A stretch of 64,000 nucleotides of DNA from Actinobacteria bacterium HGW-Actinobacteria-2 (GTDB lineage Bacteria; Actinomycetota; Actinomycetes; Propionibacteriales; Propionibacteriaceae). A program made the position numbers and the translations under genes. The stretch lies in the NCBI GenBank assembly GCA_002841335.1, contig PHEY01000002.1, positions 310,001-374,000 on the forward strand, read 5' to 3'. Shown here in pieces: positions 47,847-55,353 of this stretch (positions are counted from its first letter, which is position 1; each line of letters opens with the position of its first letter). The notes beneath the pieces were generated by a model, which worked only from the letters and a program-made list of their open reading frames with translations, did not search any database and had not been told where the DNA came from.

Positions 47847-48988
47847 CGCTGCGCCCACTCGCGCAGCGTCGCCTCACCCGGGCCGGCATGCTCGCCGCCG
47901 TCAAGCTCGCAGCGCCAGGCCGGGATGGTGCGACACACTCCCGTGTCGTCGGCGGCCAACAGGCGGATCTCCTCCAGCCAGCGTCGTCCGTCCGGCAGCC
48001 GACGCACGTGGATCAGCACCGGTGCGGCCGCGCCGAGCTGGGCGTGCAGGGCCGCGCGTGACCAGCCGCCGAGTGCAGCCAGCGCCTCCAATCGAGCCGG
48101 GACATCGGCAGCGGAGTTGGCGTGGACGGTGCCGCAGCCGCCCTCGTGGCCGGTGTTGAAGGCCATCAACAGGTCGGTCAGTTCGGCACCGCGCACCTCA
48201 CCGACCACCAATCGGTCCGGCCGCATTCGCAAGGCCTGGCGCACCAGGTCGGTCAGTGTGATCGCCCCGACCCCCTCGACATTGGCCGGACGAGACTCCA
48301 TCCGCAGGCAGTGCGGGTGATGAGGATTGAGCTCCCGGGAGTCCTCGACGATCACGATCCGCTCCGAGGCGGGCACCAGCGCCAGCAGCGCAGCCAACAA
48401 AGTGGTCTTGCCCGAGCCGGTGCCGCCGGAGACCAGGAATGGCCGACGGCTATCGACCAGCCCAGCCAGTAATGCTGCGGTCGTCTCACTCACGCTGCCC
48501 GCGGCCACCCAATCGTCCAAGGTCAATCGGGCCCGGTTGGGCACGCGCAGCGAGATGCAGGTTCCGGTGTCGGTGACGCAGCCGAGCGCCGCATGCACCC
48601 GCACACCGCTGGCCAGCCGGGCATCGACGAAGGGGGAGGAGTCGTCCAGCCGTCGCGATACTGACGCGGCCAGCCGCACGGCCAGTCGCCGCACCTCGTC
48701 TTCGCCGTCGAAGCCCACCTCGGTCGGCTCCAGGCCGTTGCCGCGGTCGATGAACACCTGGCTAGGGCCGTTGACCAGCACATCGGTCACACCGGGGAGG
48801 TGAAGCAGCGGGTCCAGCGCCCCGGCGCCGACACTGTCGCGCCGCAGCCGAGCCACGGAGTCGCGGACGCCGGCATCGCTGACCAGCAGCCCCAGGCTGC
48901 GCAGGGCGGATCCCACCTCCACCGGCCCCGGCTGCTGGGACCGGCGGGCCAACCGTTCGCGCACCGCGTCGAGAGTCGCCTCATCCAT
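47843..48988 (-). CDS. tadA: TadA/CpaF-family pilus assembly ATPase
   Basis: A 381-residue secretion ATPase. N-terminal domain 1-150, Walker A SGGTGSGKTT at about 187-196, Asp box region VIVEDSRELNP, and His box TGHEGGCGTVHANS are all intact. ATG at 48988 overlaps the ssd stop by eight bases. Powers pilus assembly through the TadB/TadC platform. Confidence 0.93.
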   Translation of the reverse strand: MDEATLDAVRERLARRSQQPGPVEVGSALRSLGLLVSDAGVRDSVARLRRDSVGAGALDPLLHLPGVTDVLVNGPSQVFIDRGNGLEPTEVGFDGEDEVRRLAVRLAASVSRRLDDSSPFVDARLASGVRVHAALGCVTDTGTCISLRVPNRARLTLDDWVAAGSVSETTAALLAGLVDSRRPFLVSGGTGSGKTTLLAALLALVPASERIVIVEDSRELNPHHPHCLRMESRPANVEGVGAITLTDLVRQALRMRPDRLVVGEVRGAELTDLLMAFNTGHEGGCGTVHANSAADVPARLEALAALGGWSRAALHAQLGAAAPVLIHVRRLPDGRRWLEEIRLLAADDTGVCRTIPAWRCELDGGEHAGPGEATLREWAQR

Positions 48989-50033
48989 CCGCGACCCCTG
49001 CCTGCAGCCGAGCCACCAGGGCGGTGACCGCCCGGCGGTAGCGCCGCCGCGATCCCCGCGCCGGCGGCTCACCCCGCTCGGCCGCGGCGACCAGGCCCGG
49101 CTCATCGGGCAACTCGGCGACCACCGGACGCCCCAGCGCCTCACCGACCAAGGAGGCAGCCAGCGACCCTCGTCCGCGCCGCACCACCAGCTCGGCCCGC
49201 TCGGCATCGGTGGACGCCAACAGCTCCCGAGCCGCTGCCACCCCGCGGACGGTGGCCGCGACCACCACGAGTTGGCGCGTCGAGAGCCGCAGCGACTCCC
49301 GCGCGCCGAGCCCCCCGGATCGGCCCGGGTCGAGCACCACCATCGAATGCCAGGCGCGCAGTGAACCGACGATCGCGGCCAACGGCTCCCGGGCCAGGTC
49401 GAGTTCGCTCCCCCGCGCCATCGAGACCACCGAGACCCCGTCGACCACCGGCAGGTAGCTGCGCAGATCGCCCAGGTGCCCGGCGGCGGCGTTGAGCCGA
49501 GGCCAGCGCCAGCCCTGCACCCGTTCGGCGCCCAACAGCAGGTCGATGCCTCCCCCTAGCGGATCGGCATCGACCAGCGCCGCCCCGGACGGGCTCCGAG
49601 CGGCGCTCAACTGAGCCAGGGCCGCGGCGAGGGTGGAGGCACCAACACCTCCCGAGCCGCCGAGCACGGCCACCACGGGTGCCCGCGTCCGACTACTCCC
49701 CTCACCGAGGACCGCGCCCAGCCAGGCGGCCCCCTCCGGCAGCGGGATGACCCGTGCCGCCAGCGGCGCCGACCAGGCCGAGAGCAGGTCGGTGCGCTGA
49801 CCGACCAGGAAGACATCCTCCCGGTGCGGCAGTGCCCGAGCCGCTACCTTCTCGGCCAGATCGTCGGCGACGATCACCGTCGCAGCCGTCCGCCACGGAC
49901 CGGCGAGCCGCTCGGGCTCGACGATCACCTCGGCTTCCAACTCCTGGGCGGTCACCGCGGCCAGGATCGAATCCTGGGTATCACCCGGTGCCGCCACCAC
50001 CAGAACCGGTCGCGCCGGGCTCAGCTGTGCCAT
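48981..50033 (-). CDS. ssd: Septum-site-determining protein Ssd (CpaE/ParA-like)
   Basis: A 350-residue protein. An N-terminal receiver-like domain of about 115 residues precedes a MinD/ParA-type domain with a deviant P-loop (VLGGSGGVGAST, 122-134), in which the usual KGGxGKT lysines are replaced. DADPLGGGIDLLLG and VVLDPG segments follow. In M. tuberculosis the homologue (Rv3660c) affects septum formation; in Caulobacter CpaE localises the pilus. It heads the operon; all downstream genes to tadB overlap. Confidence 0.85.
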   Translation of the reverse strand: MAQLSPARPVLVVAAPGDTQDSILAAVTAQELEAEVIVEPERLAGPWRTAATVIVADDLAEKVAARALPHREDVFLVGQRTDLLSAWSAPLAARVIPLPEGAAWLGAVLGEGSSRTRAPVVAVLGGSGGVGASTLAAALAQLSAARSPSGAALVDADPLGGGIDLLLGAERVQGWRWPRLNAAAGHLGDLRSYLPVVDGVSVVSMARGSELDLAREPLAAIVGSLRAWHSMVVLDPGRSGGLGARESLRLSTRQLVVVAATVRGVAAARELLASTDAERAELVVRRGRGSLAASLVGEALGRPVVAELPDEPGLVAAAERGEPPARGSRRRYRRAVTALVARLQAGVADG

Positions 50034-50083
50034 GCCTACACCTTCGGCAGGCGAAGGGCCGTTGGTTCACCTCAGCACGAGGC

Positions 50084-50109
50084 TGTGGATAGCGATTCGG
50101 GTTATCCAC
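50084..50109. promoter_or_regulatory. Pair of inverted DnaA-box-like sites upstream of ssd
   Basis: TGTGGATAG (50084-50092) and TTATCCACC (50102-50110) form an inverted pair, each one mismatch from TTATCCACA. They lie between the ssd start and the SDR stop codon, which is part of the second site. Confidence 0.35.
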
Positions 50110-50929
50110 CGACCAGGTCGGCCGATACCTCCCACAAGCGGCGGGCCAGTTCGGCGTCATCGGCCAATGGCCACGTCTTCGCCACGCGGCGCTTCTCGTA
50201 GTAGCTGCCCGGACTCCAGTCCGAGCCCGGAACCCCTTCGGCCAACCAGACCAGCTGGTCGGCGCCCCGGGTAGGGGTGGTCATCGTCTTGGCGGCCAGC
50301 GACGAGCGGTACACCCAGCGGGTGAACCCCGGCGCCGAGTTGGCGAAGTTGGAGCCGACTACCCCGGGATGGAAGGCAGCTGCGTTCACGCCTTGGTCGC
50401 CATAGCGACGGTGCAGCTCGCGGGTGAACAAGACATTCGCCAGCTTTCCGCCGCCGTAGGCCAGGTGCGCCTGGTAGCGCCGCTCGGAGTCAAGGTCACC
50501 AATGTCAAGGCGGGCGAACAGCCGCGCCGCCACACTGGAAGTCTGAATCACCGACGCCTTCGAGGCGACCAGCTTGTCCATCAGCAAGGTGGTCAGCAGG
50601 AACCCACCCAGGTGGTTCACCTGGAAGGTGAGTTCATGGCCGTCCTCGGTGAGGGTGCGGGTGGCGCCCATCAGGCCCCCGGCGTTGTTGGCCAACACGT
50701 CGATACGGGGGTAGGCGGCGTCCAACTCGGCGGCGAGGCGGCGGACGTCGGCCAGCCGGCTGTAGTCGGCCACGTGGTGGGGCACACCCAGGGCTTCGGC
50801 CACGGCGGCGGTCTTCTGTGGTGAGCGGCCCACCACCACGACCTTCTCGCCTGCCTCGACCAGCAGTCGCGCAGCAGCCGCCCCGACGCCATCACTGGCG
50901 CCGGTGATCACGATCGTTCGTCCCGGCAT
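50102..50929 (-). CDS. Short-chain dehydrogenase/reductase
   Basis: A 275-residue SDR. NADP-binding TGASDGVG, LANNAGG, catalytic Ser in IQTSSVAA and YxxxK as HLAYGGGKLAN (Tyr-Gly-Gly-Gly-Lys) are present. It resembles retinol-dehydrogenase/WW-domain-like reductases. ATG at 50929 has a strong AAGGAGG. Substrate unknown. Longer open frames upstream have no codon support. Confidence 0.85.
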   Translation of the reverse strand: MPGRTIVITGASDGVGAAAARLLVEAGEKVVVVGRSPQKTAAVAEALGVPHHVADYSRLADVRRLAAELDAAYPRIDVLANNAGGLMGATRTLTEDGHELTFQVNHLGGFLLTTLLMDKLVASKASVIQTSSVAARLFARLDIGDLDSERRYQAHLAYGGGKLANVLFTRELHRRYGDQGVNAAAFHPGVVGSNFANSAPGFTRWVYRSSLAAKTMTTPTRGADQLVWLAEGVPGSDWSPGSYYEKRRVAKTWPLADDAELARRLWEVSADLVGG

Positions 50930-51364
50930 CACACCTCCTTGTTCACCCAGGACGCTACTCCGTCGGCCACCTCGAACGCGCCGGGTTGACGCGTCCATCT
51001 TTCGAGGGCCGGTGCGGACCGCTGCGGGGGTGCGCTTCCCCGTGCGCTGGCTGGGCACGGAGATCACGGCGCGACACGACGCGGCCGCAGACCGCGTCGC
51101 CAGAGCCCTCGATGCCACCTGATGGTGGTTATCAGCCCCCAGCATTCGAGCCTTCAAGGTTGGTGCCACCTCGTGGTGGTTATGGAGGGCCGCAGGAGGG
51201 TCTATTTCGACCATCAAGTAGCACGCCCCCCGGACGGGGTGCGGGGAAGGGCTGATAACCACCATCAGGTGGCAGCAGGAGACTTGACGGCCAGGGCGCC
51301 GGTGAACACACCCGTCCGGCCCCTGATCCCGCCGGTCACAACCGGTCGCACCTACCATCTCAAT
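50930..51364. other. Divergent intergenic region containing an inverted-repeat element
   Basis: No gene is supported in this 435-bp gap between the SDR and the methyltransferase starts. It holds the 162-bp repeat element 51113-51274 and must contain both promoters. Confidence 0.5.
51113..51274. repeat. 162-bp MITE-like element with 26-bp perfect terminal inverted repeats
   Basis: The left arm (51113-51138) begins TGCCACC and ends TTATCAGCCC; the right arm (51249-51274) is its exact reverse complement. A third, direct copy (51164-51183) matches the first 20 bases of the left arm at 18 positions. Each copy contains a small palindrome CCACC-N4-GGTGG followed by TTAT. No open reading frame or clear target duplication is visible. 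Confidence 0.75.
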
Positions 51365-52114
51365 ATGACTTCTCGCAGCGGCTTTCCGTCCGCGGCCGAC
51401 GACTGGCTGGTGCCGTCGACGGCTGCGCGGGTGCTCGCTGTCGGCCAAGGCAGCGCCTCGATGGCCGCTCGACTTCACGCCGCCGGCCATCGGGTCACCC
51501 TGATCGAAGATCAACTGGACGAGCTGGTGGCCATCCGCAACCGCTACCCCGCCCTCGAACTGGTCGCCGCCTCCGCCGAGGGTCTGCCCTTCCAACCGTG
51601 CAGCTTCGAGGCGGTGGTCATCGCCCAGGGCATGCACCTGTTGGCTCCCGGGCTGGCGTTGGCCGAGTTCGCCCGCGTGCTGACCTCCGGCGGATGCCTC
51701 AGCCTCGCCTACATCACCCGCGACGACAGCGTGCCGTGGGTGCGCCGACTGGCGGCGGTCCTGCAGACCTACGATCCGGAGCTGATGACGTCTGGCCAGG
51801 TGGAGTCGGTGGACGCGCTCGCGGCCAATCCGTACTTCCCCGAGGTGGCCGAACGTAGCTTCCGAATGTGGGTGCCGATCACCCGCCAAGGCATGCTGAC
51901 GATGGTGTCGTCCGCGCCGCGTCTGGCCGGACTGGATCCGTCCGAGGCCCGGCCATTGCTGGACGCGGTCGGCGCGATCTATGACTCCTCGGCCAAGCCG
52001 CCGGAACCGTTGACCTTGCCGTACGCGGTGCAGTGCTGGCGGGCCGAGGTCGACCACAGCGAGTTCACCAGCGAGTTGGACCTGGCTGCCGACGGCCTGC
52101 AGATCCTGCTGTGA
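51365..52114 (+). CDS. Class I SAM-dependent methyltransferase
   Basis: A 249-residue protein. VLAVGQGSASMAARLHAAGHRVTLIED is the SAM-binding strand and acidic residue, EGLPFQPCSFEAVVIAQGMHLL resembles the post-II motif, and LAEFARVLTSGGCLSLAY is post-III. This matches small UbiE/Methyltransf_11 type enzymes, though the glycine loop is GQGSAS rather than GxGxG. Target unknown. ATG at 51365; no clear ribosome site, possibly leaderless. Confidence 0.75.
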   Translation: MTSRSGFPSAADDWLVPSTAARVLAVGQGSASMAARLHAAGHRVTLIEDQLDELVAIRNRYPALELVAASAEGLPFQPCSFEAVVIAQGMHLLAPGLALAEFARVLTSGGCLSLAYITRDDSVPWVRRLAAVLQTYDPELMTSGQVESVDALAANPYFPEVAERSFRMWVPITRQGMLTMVSSAPRLAGLDPSEARPLLDAVGAIYDSSAKPPEPLTLPYAVQCWRAEVDHSEFTSELDLAADGLQILL

Positions 52115-52160
52115 ACCGGCCCGAGCGGCCTATGCTGGGGACAGGTTCGAAGGGAGCGCC

Positions 52161-52634
52161 ATGGCTGAGCCGAGCGATATCGCCGAGGTGATCAAAGCCG
52201 TCCAGGACGACATCACCACCATCGTCCGCGGTGAGGTCGCTCTGGTGGCCGACGAGATCAAGGGCGAAGCGGCCAAGGCTGGCATCATCGCCGGGCTGTT
52301 CGGCGGCGCCGGATATGTGGCCATCAGCGCGATCGCGGTGCTGTTCAGCGCCTTCGCCTTCGCCTGGTCGATCGGCTATCAGGCGTGGTTCGGGCTGGGC
52401 ATCCTGCCGGCGTTGTTCTGGGGCTTCCTCACCATGGGCGTGTTGATGCTCCTGATCGCGGGCCTGTTGGGTCTGCTCGGCAGTCGCGCCCCCAAGCCGG
52501 GTGCACCGACGCGCAGCATCGAGGATGCCAAGGAGCAGATCGCCTTCGTGAAGGAGACCATCTCTCAGGCCAGCGCGGACGCCGCCGCCCAGCCGATCCT
52601 GGCGCCGCGGACGAAACAGCCCGAACTCGGCTGA
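52161..52634 (+). CDS. Holin-X-like (DUF1469) phage-holin family membrane protein
   Basis: A 157-residue protein. An amphipathic N-terminal helix (AEVIKAVQDDITTIVRGEVALVADEIK) precedes two hydrophobic segments (about 42-67 and 75-108), then a charged C-terminal helix. This is the putative actinobacterial Holin-X layout; despite the name these are chromosomal membrane proteins and no phage genes are nearby. AAGGGAG precedes the ATG at 52161. Confidence 0.78.
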   Translation: MAEPSDIAEVIKAVQDDITTIVRGEVALVADEIKGEAAKAGIIAGLFGGAGYVAISAIAVLFSAFAFAWSIGYQAWFGLGILPALFWGFLTMGVLMLLIAGLLGLLGSRAPKPGAPTRSIEDAKEQIAFVKETISQASADAAAQPILAPRTKQPELG

Positions 52635-52694
52635 CCAGGCTTCGTCCGCGCAGCCCGTTGCACGGCACCAGACTTCACCACGCCGCTTCGGCCT

Positions 52695-52709
52695 GCTCAA
52701 CCAACGACG
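52695..52709. repeat. Dispersed 15-bp repeat GCTCAACCAACGACG
   Basis: Exact 15-bp match to 22250-22264, in the intergenic gap between the Holin-X gene and the convergent Nudix gene. Here it is flanked by CTTCG/CGAAG arms. Confidence 0.5.
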
Positions 52710-52739
52710 CGAAGTAACTCAGCCGACCCCAACCGGCAC

Positions 52740-53411
52740 TCAGAGCCGCTCACTGCGGAAGCGAGCCGGAACCTCACTGAACCGGTCGCGATCCCAGACG
52801 CGCGTCCATCCGAGCAGGGTGAACAGCCCGTCCAGCAGATAGGCGGTGAAGCCCCACACGTATAGCTCGCCGATCCAGAAACCGGGGCCGTTGAAGCCGC
52901 CGCGAAGCTGCCACGTGTCGCGATTGGCCGGGTCGAGCAGGGCCGCCACCGGCACAGTATGGACGTCGGCGAGTTCGCCCACATCGACCACCTGCAACCC
53001 CCGCGGATAGTGCCACCAGCCGACCACCGGGGTGACGTCGAAACCGCTGCGGCGAATGTGGGCCGAGGGCAGGATGCCCAACACGGTGACTTCCTCGGGC
53101 GGCACGCCGACTTCCTCTTCGGCTTCCCGAAGGGCGGCCTGCACCGCGTCGACGTCGTCCGGTTCGATGCCGCCGCCGGGGAAGGCCAGCTGGCCGGCGT
53201 GGTGGCGCAGGTCGGGCCGCTTCTCCACCAGGACGAGATCGAGCCCCTTGGTGCCGGGGCACAGCAGGATCAGCACCGCAGCCGGACGTCCGCCCCCCGG
53301 GCGTCGGGCGCCAGAGATGAAGTCCAGGGCGTCCGGACGCGACAGCGCAGCCGCTGCCCCGAGCAGTTCGTCGGGGACGGGGATCGACATCGGCGACTCC
53401 GGGACGGTCAT
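52740..53411 (-). CDS. Nudix hydrolase, CoA pyrophosphatase type
   Basis: A 223-residue Nudix protein. The Nudix box spans GGGIEPDDVDAVQAALREAE-EEVG, with the CoA-pyrophosphatase-like spacing and an upstream LVEKRPDLRHHAGQLAFPGG segment typical of the NUDT7/YeaB group (LxxxR...HxGQxxFPGG). It should cleave CoA to phosphopantetheine and adenosine 3',5'-bisphosphate. ATG at 53411 overlaps the nth stop (ATGA). The pairing with nth is conserved (Rv3672c-Rv3674c region). Confidence 0.88.
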   Translation of the reverse strand: MTVPESPMSIPVPDELLGAAAALSRPDALDFISGARRPGGGRPAAVLILLCPGTKGLDLVLVEKRPDLRHHAGQLAFPGGGIEPDDVDAVQAALREAEEEVGVPPEEVTVLGILPSAHIRRSGFDVTPVVGWWHYPRGLQVVDVGELADVHTVPVAALLDPANRDTWQLRGGFNGPGFWIGELYVWGFTAYLLDGLFTLLGWTRVWDRDRFSEVPARFRSERL

Positions 53412-54103
53412 CCGCGCGGCTCCCGGACCAGCCCGGCCGCGATCTTGGCATCGGTCGGCCCCTCACCGAAGGCCGGGCACAGCGCGGATACCGGGCACGC
53501 GCCACACGCCGGACGACGGGCGTGGCAACGGCGGCGTCCGTGCCAGATCACCCGGTGATTGAGGGTGTTCCAGTCCTTGCGATCGAACAGTGCGCCGACC
53601 TCGGTCTCGATGACGGCGGGGTCGGTGGCGCTCGTCCAGCCGAAGCGGCGCGACAGCCGGATGAAGTGGGTGTCGGTGGTGATCGCCGGCACTCCGAACG
53701 CGTCGGACAGCACCACGTTGGCGGTTTTGCGGCCCACTCCCGGCAGCCTGACCAGGTCGTCCAGGCGGCCGGGGACGGTGCCCCCGAAGTCGGCGACCAC
53801 CGCGGCACTCAGACGCAGCAGCGAGTCGGTCTTGGCGCGGAAGAAGCCGGTGGGCCGGATCAGCTCCTCCAACTCGGCACGGTCGGCCGCAGCCAGCGCG
53901 GACGGGTCGGGGTAGGCAGCGAACAGCGCCGGGGTGACCGTGTTCACCCGCCGGTCGGTCGACTGCGCCGACAACACCGTGGCCACCAGCAACTGCCAGG
54001 CGTCGGTGTGGTCGAGTTCGCAATGCGCCTCGGGGTAGGTGTCGCCGAGCAGCCGGTGGATCTTACCGGCTCGGCGCACCAGGGCGGCGCGGTCGGCGTC
54101 CAT
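53408..54103 (-). CDS. nth: Endonuclease III
   Basis: Base-excision repair DNA glycosylase/AP lyase for oxidised pyrimidines. 231 residues. The helix-hairpin-helix RLPGVGRKTANVV carries catalytic Lys126, with Asp144 in TTDTHFIRL. The C-terminal [4Fe-4S] ligands are Cys193, Cys200, Cys203 and Cys209. ATG at 54103 overlaps the RidA stop (TGATG); the long in-frame extension upstream is antisense-like and unsupported. Confidence 0.95.
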   Translation of the reverse strand: MDADRAALVRRAGKIHRLLGDTYPEAHCELDHTDAWQLLVATVLSAQSTDRRVNTVTPALFAAYPDPSALAAADRAELEELIRPTGFFRAKTDSLLRLSAAVVADFGGTVPGRLDDLVRLPGVGRKTANVVLSDAFGVPAITTDTHFIRLSRRFGWTSATDPAVIETEVGALFDRKDWNTLNHRVIWHGRRRCHARRPACGACPVSALCPAFGEGPTDAKIAAGLVREPRG

Positions 54104-54576
54104 CAGTCCTCGGCGATCTCGGCGATCAGCTCGACCTCCACCGGGCTGCCCAGCGGCAGGACGGCCACCCCCACAGCGCTGCGGGCATGGACGCCAGCCG
54201 CGCCGAAGACCTCCTGGAGCAGCAGGGATGCGCCGTTGGCGACAGCGGGCTGGCCGGTGAAGTCGGGTGCACTGGCGACGAAGACGACCACCTTGACGAT
54301 CTTGGCCAGCCGATCCACGCCACCGGCGACCGATGCCGCGGCGGCGATCGCGTTCAGCGCGGCCGTCCGGCACAGCTGGGTGGCCTGCTCGGCGGTCACG
54401 TCGTCACCGACCTTGCCGGTGGCTACCAGGGTGCCGTCGACGAACGGCAGCTGCCCGGCGGTGTAGACGAGGTTGCCGGTTCGCAGGGCCGGGACGTAGG
54501 CCGCAGCCGGGGCCGGCACGCTCGGCAGGCTGAGGCCGAGTTCGGTCAGCCGCGCCGACGCGGTGGACTCACTCAT
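54103..54576 (-). CDS. RidA family protein (reactive intermediate deaminase)
   Basis: A 157-residue member of the RidA/YjgF/RutC family, longer than the canonical 128. Segments LVYTAGQLPF, LNAIAAAASVAGGVDRLAKIVKVVVFV and ARSAVGVAVLPLGSPVEVELIAEI match; the catalytic arginine of RidA proper (ARxxV) is present as ARSAVGV. It probably deaminates enamine/imine intermediates, or is a related paralogue. ATG at 54576 overlaps the DUF4177 gene by eight bases. Confidence 0.85.
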   Translation of the reverse strand: MSESTASARLTELGLSLPSVPAPAAAYVPALRTGNLVYTAGQLPFVDGTLVATGKVGDDVTAEQATQLCRTAALNAIAAAASVAGGVDRLAKIVKVVVFVASAPDFTGQPAVANGASLLLQEVFGAAGVHARSAVGVAVLPLGSPVEVELIAEIAED

Positions 54577-54730
54577 TGGGCACCGGTCGCTTCAAGTAGG
54601 CCACCAGATTGTCGGCATTGGGTCCGGGCACGACCTGGACCAGCTCCCAGCCTTCGGAACCCCAGTTGTCGAGGATCTGCTTGGTGACATGCACCAGCAG
54701 CGGCACCGTCACGTACTCCCATTTCGTCAT
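54569..54730 (-). CDS. DUF4177 family small protein (53 aa)
   Basis: A 53-residue protein beginning MTKWEYVTVPLLVHVTKQIL, with NWGSEGWELVQVVP in the middle and YLKRP near the end. WEY...GWELV is the DUF4177 signature. It overlaps RidA by eight bases (ATGAGTGA) and is the first gene of the DUF4177-RidA-nth-Nudix chain; the same pair exists as Rv3678A-Rv3678c. Function unknown. Confidence 0.85.
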   Translation of the reverse strand: MTKWEYVTVPLLVHVTKQILDNWGSEGWELVQVVPGPNADNLVAYLKRPVPNE

Positions 54731-54847
54731 GGGCCAACCCTAAGCGCTTCCGGGCGCGCGAGGACGTCTCGTGGACGGGTAAGGAAGTGCTGATCGACGC
54801 GATGTGGCCGGGGCGCGCCGCCAACACGAAGAAGGATCAGGGGCGAC

Positions 54848-55126
54848 TCAGGCGAGGTAGGTGCGCGGCTTGGGGCACAGCAGCGACGTCCACGAGGTGA
54901 TGTCGGTGCGCTGGCGCAGCAATTGACGACGCTCGCGTTCGGTCATTCCGCCCCACACACCCCACTCGATGCGGTTGTCCAGGGCTTCGGCCAAGCACTC
55001 ACTGCGTACTGGGCAACCGGCGCACACCGTCCGGGCCCGCTTCTGCTCGGCGCCGTCGGGGAACAACTCATCTTGCAGACCGCGACACTTGGCGAGGAGG
55101 GTCCAGTCATCAGTTTGGAGCGTCAT
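54848..55126 (-). CDS. WhiB-family iron-sulfur regulator, WhiB4-like
   Basis: A 92-residue Wbl protein. Four cluster-ligand cysteines are at 14, 35, 38 and 44 (KCRG...VCAGCPVRSEC). The GVWGGMTERERR turn and a basic C-terminal tail bind DNA or sigma factor. ATG at 55126. Position next to ponA2 and Rv3683-like genes matches whiB4 (Rv3681c), a redox- and NO-responsive regulator; the orthology is inferred from context. Confidence 0.88.
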   Translation of the reverse strand: MTLQTDDWTLLAKCRGLQDELFPDGAEQKRARTVCAGCPVRSECLAEALDNRIEWGVWGGMTERERRQLLRQRTDITSWTSLLCPKPRTYLA

Positions 55127-55353
55127 TGCTCTCAACTTTCTCTTGTGGGGTGCCGGTTGGGAGAACCACGTACTCCCGCCCTGCGCGTGCAAGGCTAATC
55201 GGCGCCTCGTGGCGGGCGCTAGTGGTGAGGTTGCGACCTACCCGCTTACCTACCCCATCCGGTATCGGGGACGGGGTCGGACGCGGCCCGCGCACCCACG
55301 GCGTCCGGGTGCCGCTGGAGAGCCGTTCGGTGCCGTGACGTAGGCTTAGGGCC

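Noticed and set aside
52161-52634. Prophage remnant suggested by the holin-like protein
   Set aside because: No other phage genes are present, and DUF1469/Holin-X proteins are common chromosomal membrane proteins in actinobacteria.
54745-54890. Plus-strand open frame with coding-like codons (…GKEVLIDAMWPGRAANTKK…) between DUF4177 and WhiB genes
   Set aside because: It has no start codon or ribosome site, runs into the WhiB gene and matches no family I know. A gene relic is possible but unsupported.
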